Below, one piece after another: positions 16,644 through 22,744 of a stretch of 27,555 nucleotides of DNA. The translations under genes and the position numbers were made by a program. Position 1 is the stretch's first letter. Every line of letters begins with the position of its first letter. The notes below the pieces were generated by a model. The model did no database searches. It was not told the origin of the DNA and was given only the letters and a program-made list of their open reading frames with translations. The stretch comes from an uncultured Roseateles sp. (GTDB lineage: Bacteria; Pseudomonadota; Gammaproteobacteria; Burkholderiales; Burkholderiaceae), in NCBI GenBank assembly GCA_946886855.1, contig CAMPJJ010000077.1, positions 1 through 27,555 of the forward strand, given 5' to 3'.

Positions 16644-16683
16644 TCACAAACGTTTGCGAGCAGGGAACTCGACGCAGTAGACT
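16644..16683 (+). promoter_or_regulatory. LacI/PurR-like operator palindrome over a candidate promoter
   Basis: TCACAAACGTTTGCGA at 16644-16659 contains the perfect palindrome CAAACGTTTG with a central CG, the form bound by LacI/PurR-family repressors (the enterobacterial PurR box core is GCAAACGTTTGC). It overlaps a possible -35 (TTGCGA, 16654-16659) that is 18 bases from a possible -10 (TAGACT, 16678-16683). The oxygenase gene starts 62 bases downstream. The palindrome is certain; its use as operator is inference. Confidence 0.5.
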
Positions 16684-16744
16684 GCGGGTTGGCGTACCGC
16701 CCCGACATTGAATGGCGGACTGCCCGGGACACAGGAGATCCCAC

Positions 16745-17587
16745 ATGCAAGTTCGAGTCGTCGACTACCGCGCCGCGGATGCGGCCGAGCAATTCACCCG
16801 CTCCCTGCACGAGACAGGCTTCGGCGTCCTGGTGAACCACCCCCTGCCCCAGGACCTGGTCGAGAAGATCTACGCCGACTGGCTCGGCTATTTCAACGGG
16901 ACCGAGAAGCACGAACTGGCGTTCTCCAAGGAGACGCAGGACGGCTATTTCTCCACCGAGATCTCGGAGACCGCCAAGGGCCACACGCAGAAGGACATCA
17001 AGGAGTACTTCCACATCTACCCGTGGGGAAGGATCCCGGCGTCGCTGAAGGACGACGCGATGCGCTACTACCGCATCGCCAACGACCTGGCGGCGGAGCT
17101 GCTGTCGTGGGTGGAGAAGCACACGCCGGCCGACATCGCGAAGAACTATCGCGAACCGCTGTCCAACATGATCAAGGACAGCCGGCACACGCTGCTGCGC
17201 GTGCTGCGGTATCCGCCGCTGACCGGCAACGAGCCGGCGGGTTCGCTGCGCGCGGCGGCGCACGGCGACATCAACCTGCTGACGATCCTGCCGGCGGCCA
17301 ACGAGCCCGGTCTGCAGGTGCAGGGCAAGGACGGCGCGTGGGTCGACGTCCCGGGTGATTTCGGCATGCTGATCATCAACATCGGCGACATGCTGCAGGA
17401 AGCGTCGCAGGGCTATTACCCGTCGACGCAGCACCGCGTGGTCAATCCGACCGGCGAGGGCGCGAAGAAGAGCCGCGTCTCGCTGCCGTTGTTCCTGCAT
17501 CCGCGCGAGGACGTGGTCCTGTCGGATCGCTACACCGCCCATGAGTATCTGGAAGAGCGGCTGCGGGAGCTGGGCGTCAAGACCTGA
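16745..17587 (+). CDS. 2-oxoglutarate/Fe(II)-dependent oxygenase, isopenicillin N synthase-like
   Basis: A 280-aa member of the non-haem iron oxygenases that couple oxidation of a substrate to decarboxylation of 2-oxoglutarate. The double-stranded beta-helix carries the iron triad His173, Asp175 (AAHGDINLLTILP) and His230 (STQHRVVNP), and the 2-oxoglutarate carboxylate-binding Arg244 followed by Ser (SRVSLPLFLHP). The N-terminal region (GFGVLVNHPLP, then DGYFSTE) matches the conserved plant/IPNS-type N-domain. ATG 16745 is chosen over an in-frame ATG at 16712 because AGGAG lies seven bases before it. The substrate cannot be told from sequence. It is divergent from sucA, whose enzyme consumes the same cosubstrate; whether this is meaningful is speculation. 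A strong terminator follows. Confidence 0.9.
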   Translation: MQVRVVDYRAADAAEQFTRSLHETGFGVLVNHPLPQDLVEKIYADWLGYFNGTEKHELAFSKETQDGYFSTEISETAKGHTQKDIKEYFHIYPWGRIPASLKDDAMRYYRIANDLAAELLSWVEKHTPADIAKNYREPLSNMIKDSRHTLLRVLRYPPLTGNEPAGSLRAAAHGDINLLTILPAANEPGLQVQGKDGAWVDVPGDFGMLIINIGDMLQEASQGYYPSTQHRVVNPTGEGAKKSRVSLPLFLHPREDVVLSDRYTAHEYLEERLRELGVKT

Positions 17588-17609
17588 CACCGGCATACCC
17601 AGCCACAAG

Positions 17610-17638
17610 GCCCCTTCCCTCCCGGGAAGGGGCTTTTT
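17610..17638 (+). terminator. Rho-independent terminator after the oxygenase gene
   Basis: A perfect 10-bp stem, GCCCCTTCCC (17610-17619) with GGGAAGGGGC (17624-17633), has a 4-base loop and is followed by TTTTT. It sits between two convergent genes, ending two bases before the stop of the binding-protein gene. Confidence 0.9.
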
Positions 17639-17640
17639 GC

Positions 17641-18768
17641 TTAGAGGCTCTTCAGCGGCACGACATCCTTGCCCTTGAGCGTGAACACCGTGACGGCGGA
17701 CGACTTGAGGTCGTGCTTGTCGTCGTAGGCGTATTCGCCGGCCACGCCGGCGTAGGTGGACTTCGCCAGGTGTTCGCCGACCTTCTTCGGATCGGTGGAC
17801 TGCGTCGCCTCGATGGCGCCGGCCAGCAGGTAGGCGCCGTCGTAGAAGGACGCCGCGTAGGTCAGCGGATCGCGCTTGAACTCGGCCTTGTACTTGTCCA
17901 GGAACTGCTTGCCCTTGGCGCTGCGGTCGATCAGCGCGCCGCCCTGCGTGCAGTACGTGTTCAGGTCGGTCGCGATCTGCGACAGCGTGGCCGTCTCCGA
18001 CGAGCAGATGCCGTCGCCGCCCAGCAGCGGCACCGTGATGCCGAGCCCGCGCATCTGGCGCAGCATCGGACCGCCCTGCGCCGAGTAGCCGCCGTAGAAC
18101 ACGGCGTCGGGCTTGGCGGCCTTCACCGCGGTGAGGATGCTGCTGAAGTCCGTGGCCTTGTCGTTGGTGAATTCCTTGGACACGACCTTGATGCCGAGCT
18201 TGGCCGCCTGGGCGGTGAACTCCTGCGCGACCCCCTGGCCATAGGCGGTGCGGTCGTCGATGACCGCGACCGTCTTCACCTTCAGGTCCTGCGCCGCGTA
18301 GACGGCCATCTTCGCGCCGAGCTGGTTGTCGGTCGCGCCGATGCGGAACAGGTTGGACTGGTTCGGCTGCTGCGTGATGCGCGGGTTGGACGCGACGGTC
18401 AGCACGATCACGCCGCCGTCGGAGAACACGCGCGAGGCCGGCATGGTCACGCCCGAGTTGTAGGGGCCGAGCACGAACCTGATCTTCTTGTCGACCAGTG
18501 CCTGGGCGACCTGCACGCCCTGGCGCGGATCGGCCACGTCGTCGTTGACGTCGAGTTCGAACACGACCGGCTTGCCGCCCACCTTCACGCCCTTGGCGTT
18601 CAGTTCCTTGATGGCGAGCGCCGCGCCGTCGCGGTTGTCGATGCCGTAGCCGGCCTGCGGACCGGTGACCGGGCTCATGAAGCCGATGCGGACACGCTCC
18701 TGCGCGTGGGCGCCCAGGGCGGCGAAGCCGGCGGCGAGCACCAGCAGTTTCAGAGAGAACTTCTTCAT
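17641..18768 (-). CDS. LivK-type branched-chain amino acid ABC transporter binding protein
   Basis: A 375-aa periplasmic binding protein (type I fold) of the Leu/Ile/Val family. The signal peptide (MKKFSLKLLVLAAGFAALG) is probably cut after AHA at residue 22. The mature protein starts with the family signature VRIGFMSPVTGPQAGYGIDNRDGAALAIKELN, and shows the ligand-site stretches FVLGPYNSGVTMPAS and DDRTAYGQGVAQEF. A late cysteine pair (GICSSE..YCTQGG) probably forms a disulfide. No LivH, LivM, LivG or LivF gene is in the window, so it works with a transporter encoded elsewhere. The family also binds many compounds other than amino acids, so the ligand is open. The start has a good GAGGAAG Shine-Dalgarno that is duplicated upstream. 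Confidence 0.9.
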   Translation of the reverse strand: MKKFSLKLLVLAAGFAALGAHAQERVRIGFMSPVTGPQAGYGIDNRDGAALAIKELNAKGVKVGGKPVVFELDVNDDVADPRQGVQVAQALVDKKIRFVLGPYNSGVTMPASRVFSDGGVIVLTVASNPRITQQPNQSNLFRIGATDNQLGAKMAVYAAQDLKVKTVAVIDDRTAYGQGVAQEFTAQAAKLGIKVVSKEFTNDKATDFSSILTAVKAAKPDAVFYGGYSAQGGPMLRQMRGLGITVPLLGGDGICSSETATLSQIATDLNTYCTQGGALIDRSAKGKQFLDKYKAEFKRDPLTYAASFYDGAYLLAGAIEATQSTDPKKVGEHLAKSTYAGVAGEYAYDDKHDLKSSAVTVFTLKGKDVVPLKSL

Positions 18769-18798
18769 AGGTCTTCCTCGGTAAGGTCTTCCCCGGTA
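18769..18798 (-). repeat. Duplicated ribosome-binding site before the LivK-type gene
   Basis: Two adjacent 15-bp units differ at one base. On the coding strand they read TACCGGGGAAGACCT then TACCGAGGAAGACCT, followed at once by ATG 18768. Each carries a Shine-Dalgarno-like GGAAG; only the nearer one (GAGGAAG) is correctly spaced. Confidence 0.85.
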
Positions 18799-18853
18799 AG
18801 GGAGAGGCCGAGTCTACGTAATGCACCCGTGAGAAGCGCGCTTCAACCCCGTC

Positions 18854-18859
18854 TACAGT
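18854..18859 (+). promoter_or_regulatory. -10 box five bases before the CxxCxxCC gene start
   Basis: TACAGT at 18854-18859 leaves five bases before ATG 18865, so transcription would begin at or next to the start codon. No Shine-Dalgarno fits in between. This suggests a leaderless mRNA. No convincing -35 is visible. Confidence 0.4.
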
Positions 18860-18864
18860 GGTGC

Positions 18865-19257
18865 ATGTCCTCTCGATCAGGCAGCGTGGTCTGGATCCAT
18901 CCGGAAGCGCCACCCAAACCCGCCGTCGGCGACCCCTGCAACGGCTGCGGCGTGTGCTGCCTCGCCGAGCCCTGCCCGCTCGGGATGCTGGTGAGCCTGA
19001 AGCGCGAAGGCGCCTGCCGCGCGCTGCAATGGTCTGGGGACGGCGGTCGATACCAATGCGGCATGCTGGTGCACCCGTCGCGCTATGTCGGCTTGCGAAC
19101 CCTCGGGCCCGATGGCCTCGTCAATCGCCTGATCCGCCGCTACGCGCGTCGCCTGATCGCCGCCGGCATCGGCTGCGACGCCGACCTCGAACCGACGACG
19201 ACCGCACCGGCGCCCGCGCCGCCGACGGCTGGGCCCCCATCCCCGGAGAAGCGCTAA
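18865..19257 (+). CDS. Small CxxCxxCC-type (YkgJ-like) metal-binding protein
   Basis: A 130-aa cysteine-rich protein. The N-terminal half holds Cys25, Cys28, Cys31, Cys32 and Cys37 in CNGCGVCCLAEPC, then Cys51 and Cys65, with a last Cys104. The CxxCxxCC arrangement matches the family described as putative zinc- or iron-chelating (YkgJ type), of unknown function. The C-terminal 25 residues are Pro/Thr/Ala-rich. I chose ATG 18865 because it starts directly before the domain and sits behind a -10 box; longer readings of this frame run antisense into the binding-protein gene and are not plausible. No signal peptide is seen, so it should be cytoplasmic. It is divergent from the LivK-type gene. The metal is not known. 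Confidence 0.8.
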   Translation: MSSRSGSVVWIHPEAPPKPAVGDPCNGCGVCCLAEPCPLGMLVSLKREGACRALQWSGDGGRYQCGMLVHPSRYVGLRTLGPDGLVNRLIRRYARRLIAAGIGCDADLEPTTTAPAPAPPTAGPPSPEKR

Positions 19258-19327
19258 GCAACGCCTGGCCCCGCCGGGCATAGCATGGGGTGAGCACCGC
19301 CTGACCAGGCTTCATCGGAGTCCGTCC

Positions 19328-20950
19328 ATGTCCCACCGCCCGACCGTCCGCGTCCCGACCGCGTCCCGCTTCGCCCGCGCCCGCCTGGCGCTCACCGTGG
19401 CCCTCGCCTTCGGCGCGATCGCCGCCGCGCCCGGCGCGCAGGCCGTGGCGCTCCGCTGGGCCGCCCAGAACGACGTGCTGACGCTGGACCCGCACTCGCA
19501 GGACCACACGACCACCAGCGCCATCCTGCAGCATGCCTACGAGGGCCTGACCCGGTACAACGAGCGGTGGGAGGTCGAGCCCTGCCTGGCCACGAAGTGG
19601 ACCCCGATCAGCCCGACGCAGGTCCGCTTCGAGCTGCGCAAGGGCGTGAAGTTCCACGACGGCTCGCCGTTCACCGCGGACGACGTGATCTTCAGTTTCG
19701 ACCGCATCCGCCAGCCGCAGGGCACGATGCAGATCTACGTCACCGGCATCAAGGAGATCAGGAAGATCGACGACTTCACCGTCGACCTGATCCTGGAATC
19801 GCCGCAGCCCATCCTGCTGCGCAACCTGGTCGACTTCCGGATCATGAGCAAGGTCTGGGCGGAGAAGAACAAGGCGACACAGATGGCCGACTACAAGGCC
19901 AAGGACGAGAACTACGCCAGCCGCCACACCGACGGCACCGGCCCCTACGAGATCGTCTCCTGGCAGCCCGACCAGAAGATCTCGATGACGATCAACAAGA
20001 CCTGGTGGGACAGGAACAAGGGCAACATCACCGAGGTCAGCTACATCCCCATCAAGTCCGATCCCACGCGCGTCGCGGCGCTCACGTCGGGCGACGTGGA
20101 CCTGCTCACCGAGGTCCCGACCCAGGACGTCGCCGCGGTGAAGGCCGACGCGAAGCTCAAGTCGATCGAGGGCCCCGAGACCCGCACCATCTTCTTCGCG
20201 ATGGACCTGGGCAGCGACGAGCTGCGCGGCGCCTCGGTCAAGGGCAAGAACCCCTTCAAGGACATCCGCGTGCGGGAGGCGCTGTCCATCGCGATCGACC
20301 GCGAGGCGATCAAGCGCAGCATCATGCGCGGCATGTCGGTGCCGGCGTCGCTGATGGTCCCGCCCGGCGTCAACGGCTACGACGCCGCGCTGGACAGGCC
20401 CGCCAAGCCGGACCTGGTCCGCGCCAAGCAGCTGCTCGCCGACGCCGGCTATCCGAACGGCTTCGAGCTGCCGCTGAACTGCCCCAACAACCGCTACGTC
20501 AACGACGAGAAGGTCTGCCTGGCCGTGGTCTCGATGTGGAGCAAGATCGGCGTCACCGCGCGGCTGACCGCGCAGCCGATGTCGCAGCACAGCCAGTTGT
20601 TCCAGCGCTTCGAGGCGCCGCTGTACATGCTGGGCTGGGGCGTGTCGACGATGGACGCGCTCTACTCGCTGCAGGCGCTGGCGCGCACCCGCAGCGGCGG
20701 CGCGGACGGCAGCTTCAACTTCTCCAAGGTCAGCGATCCGGCGCTCGACAAGCTGATCGACGCCGCCAAGAGCGAGATCGACATCCCCAAGCGCAACGCG
20801 CTGTTGCGCGACGCCCTGGTGCGCACGCGCGACCAGTACCTCTTCATCCCCCTGCACCATCAGGTGCGCCCGTGGGCGATGCGCGCCAACCTGCAGACGC
20901 TGCACCGCTCCAACGACCGCCCGGAAGCGCGGTTCACGACGATCAAGTGA
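19328..20950 (+). CDS. Peptide-type ABC transporter binding protein (SBP family 5), first copy
   Basis: A 540-aa periplasmic solute-binding protein of the DppA/OppA family (extracytoplasmic binding protein family 5). A Sec signal peptide with a long basic n-region is probably cut after AQA at residue 39. Family landmarks are LTLDPHSQDHTTTSAILQHAYEGLTRY, then VKFHDGSPFTADDVIFSFDRI, and VREALSIAIDREAI. Two cysteines in LNCPNNRYVNDEKVC may form a disulfide. The start is supported by GGAG eight bases before ATG 19328. No permease or ATPase gene follows; instead a close paralogue does. Ligands of the family include di- and oligopeptides, nickel, haem and opines, so none is assigned. Very similar stretches shared with the second copy point to gene duplication. 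Confidence 0.9.
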   Translation: MSHRPTVRVPTASRFARARLALTVALAFGAIAAAPGAQAVALRWAAQNDVLTLDPHSQDHTTTSAILQHAYEGLTRYNERWEVEPCLATKWTPISPTQVRFELRKGVKFHDGSPFTADDVIFSFDRIRQPQGTMQIYVTGIKEIRKIDDFTVDLILESPQPILLRNLVDFRIMSKVWAEKNKATQMADYKAKDENYASRHTDGTGPYEIVSWQPDQKISMTINKTWWDRNKGNITEVSYIPIKSDPTRVAALTSGDVDLLTEVPTQDVAAVKADAKLKSIEGPETRTIFFAMDLGSDELRGASVKGKNPFKDIRVREALSIAIDREAIKRSIMRGMSVPASLMVPPGVNGYDAALDRPAKPDLVRAKQLLADAGYPNGFELPLNCPNNRYVNDEKVCLAVVSMWSKIGVTARLTAQPMSQHSQLFQRFEAPLYMLGWGVSTMDALYSLQALARTRSGGADGSFNFSKVSDPALDKLIDAAKSEIDIPKRNALLRDALVRTRDQYLFIPLHHQVRPWAMRANLQTLHRSNDRPEARFTTIK

Positions 20951-20958
20951 GCGCGTGC

Positions 20959-21047
20959 CCGGAACCGCGTCACGCGGAATCCGGATGTCCTTCCTCGGCG
21001 GCTGGATTTTCCGGTCCGTCCTTGGGGCAATCCCCAGGGTGGACCGG
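20959..21047 (+). promoter_or_regulatory. Two hairpins between the tandem binding-protein genes
   Basis: First, eight bases after the stop of copy one, CCGGA-A-CCGCG (20959-20969) pairs with CGCGG-AA-TCCGG (20973-20984). Second, CCGGTCC (21011-21017) pairs with GGACCGG (21041-21047) around an inner stem of CCTTGGGG/CCCCAGGG with one mismatch. Neither is followed by a T run. They may protect the upstream mRNA, terminate through Rho, or form part of the leader of copy two. TAGCAT at 21072-21077 is a weak -10 candidate for copy two. Confidence 0.6.
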
Positions 21048-21127
21048 CCTCCCGGCGGCGGCCCCGGCGGCTAGCATCCAGGCGACTTCACGTTTGCTTA
21101 ACGACGTTGCCAAGGGAGCTACCGCTC

Positions 21128-22744
21128 ATGTCGAGGAATCACTCCGGATCGATCCGATCCGCTCGTACCGCTCGTACCGCTCTCACCGCCCTGTGCCTCG
21201 CCGCCCTCGCGGCGGTGGCAGGCACCGCCCAGGCGGCCCCGCTGCGCTGGGCCGCGCAGAACGACGTGCTGACGCTGGATCCGCACTCGCAGAACCACAG
21301 CACCACGAACGCGATCACGCAACACGCCTATGAGGGCCTGACGCGCTACGACCGCCAGTACCAGGTCGAGCCCTCGCTGGCCACCAAGTGGACGCAGGTC
21401 AGCCCGACGCAGGTCCGCTTCGAGCTGCGCAAGGGTGTGAAGTTCCACGACGGCTCGCCGTTCACCGCGGACGACGTGGTGTTCTCGTTCCAGCGCATCA
21501 AGCAGCCGGTCGGCACGATGCACCCGTTCGTGGCCGGCGTCACCGAGATCAGGAAGGTCGACAGCCACACCATCGACGTGATCCTTGCCGCGCCCAATCC
21601 CATCCTGCTGCGCCAGTTCGTCGACTTCCGCATCATGAGCAAGACCTGGGCGGACAAGAACAAGGCGACCAACCTGCCGGACTTCAAGGCCAAGGAAGAG
21701 ACCTTCGCCACGCGCAACGCCAACGGCACCGGCCCCTACCGCATCACCGGCTGGCAGCCGGACCAGCGCATCACCATGGTCCAGAACAAGGACTGGTGGG
21801 ACGCGAAGAACGCGACCAACGTCGACGAGGTGATCTACACGCCGATCAAGTCCGATCCGACGCGCGTGGCGGCCCTGCTGTCGGGCGACGTGGACCTGCT
21901 GTCCGACATCCCGACACAGGACGTCGGCCGGCTGAAGGCCGATCCGAAGCTGAACGTCGCCGAAGGCAGCGAGACGCGCACGATCTTCATCGGCATGGAC
22001 CAGGGCAGCGAGCAGCTCAAGGGCAGCAGCGTGACGGGCAAGAACCCGTTCAAGGACAAGCGCGTGCGCGAGGCGATGTCGCTGGCCATCGACCGCGAGG
22101 CGATCAAGCGCGCGACGATGCGCGGGCTGTCGGTGCCGGCCGGCATCATGGTCGCGCCGGGCGTGAACGGCAACGCGCCGGACATCGACGTGCCGACCAA
22201 GGTCGACGCCGAACGCGCGAAGAAGCTGCTCGCCGAGGCCGGCTACCCGAACGGCTTCGACGTGCCGATGAACTGCCCGAACAACCGCTACGTCAACGAC
22301 GAGGAGATCTGCCTCGCGGTGGTGTCGATGTGGAGCAAGGTCGGCATCAAGGCGCGGCTGCAGACCGAGTCCTTCAGCACCTTCAGCCCGAAGCTGCAGG
22401 CCTTCGAGTACCCGCTGTTCCTTTATGGCTGGGGCGTGCCGACCTATGACGCGCTGTACACGATGCAGTCGCTGGCGCGCACGCGTTCGGGCGGCGCGGA
22501 CGGCAGCGGCAACTACTTCCGCCTCAGCGACGCGAAACTCGACCAGATCATCGACGCCGCGAAGGTCGAGGGTGACGTGGCCAAGCGCAACGCGCTGCTG
22601 AAGGAAGGCCTCGTGCGCATCCGCGACGAGGTCTTCTTCATCCCGCTGCACCACCAGGTGCGGCCGTGGGCGATGAAGAAGAGCGTCACCACGCCGCACC
22701 GCTCGGACGACCGCCCGGAGGCGCGGTTCACGACGATCAAGTGA
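21128..22744 (+). CDS. Peptide-type ABC transporter binding protein (SBP family 5), second copy
   Basis: A 538-aa periplasmic binding protein, paralogue of the gene just upstream. By eye roughly two thirds to three quarters of residues are identical, including LRWAAQNDVLTLDPHSQ and the last residues DDRPEARFTTIK. The signal peptide is probably cut after AQA at residue 36. ATG 21128 is preferred over an in-frame TTG at 21107 because AGGGAG precedes it by about ten bases. It contains the same cysteine pair (NCPNNRYVNDEEIC). Differences cluster in the likely ligand region, for example QTESFSTFSPKLQAFEYPLFLYGWGVPTYDALYTM versus the first copy, so the two may bind different ligands. No permease genes are nearby. 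Its stop region overlaps the convergent E1-like gene by eight bases. Confidence 0.9.
   Translation: MSRNHSGSIRSARTARTALTALCLAALAAVAGTAQAAPLRWAAQNDVLTLDPHSQNHSTTNAITQHAYEGLTRYDRQYQVEPSLATKWTQVSPTQVRFELRKGVKFHDGSPFTADDVVFSFQRIKQPVGTMHPFVAGVTEIRKVDSHTIDVILAAPNPILLRQFVDFRIMSKTWADKNKATNLPDFKAKEETFATRNANGTGPYRITGWQPDQRITMVQNKDWWDAKNATNVDEVIYTPIKSDPTRVAALLSGDVDLLSDIPTQDVGRLKADPKLNVAEGSETRTIFIGMDQGSEQLKGSSVTGKNPFKDKRVREAMSLAIDREAIKRATMRGLSVPAGIMVAPGVNGNAPDIDVPTKVDAERAKKLLAEAGYPNGFDVPMNCPNNRYVNDEEICLAVVSMWSKVGIKARLQTESFSTFSPKLQAFEYPLFLYGWGVPTYDALYTMQSLARTRSGGADGSGNYFRLSDAKLDQIIDAAKVEGDVAKRNALLKEGLVRIRDEVFFIPLHHQVRPWAMKKSVTTPHRSDDRPEARFTTIK

Noticed and set aside
16712..16744. ATG 16712 as start of the oxygenase
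   Set aside because: No ribosome site precedes it, while AGGAG is well placed before ATG 16745.
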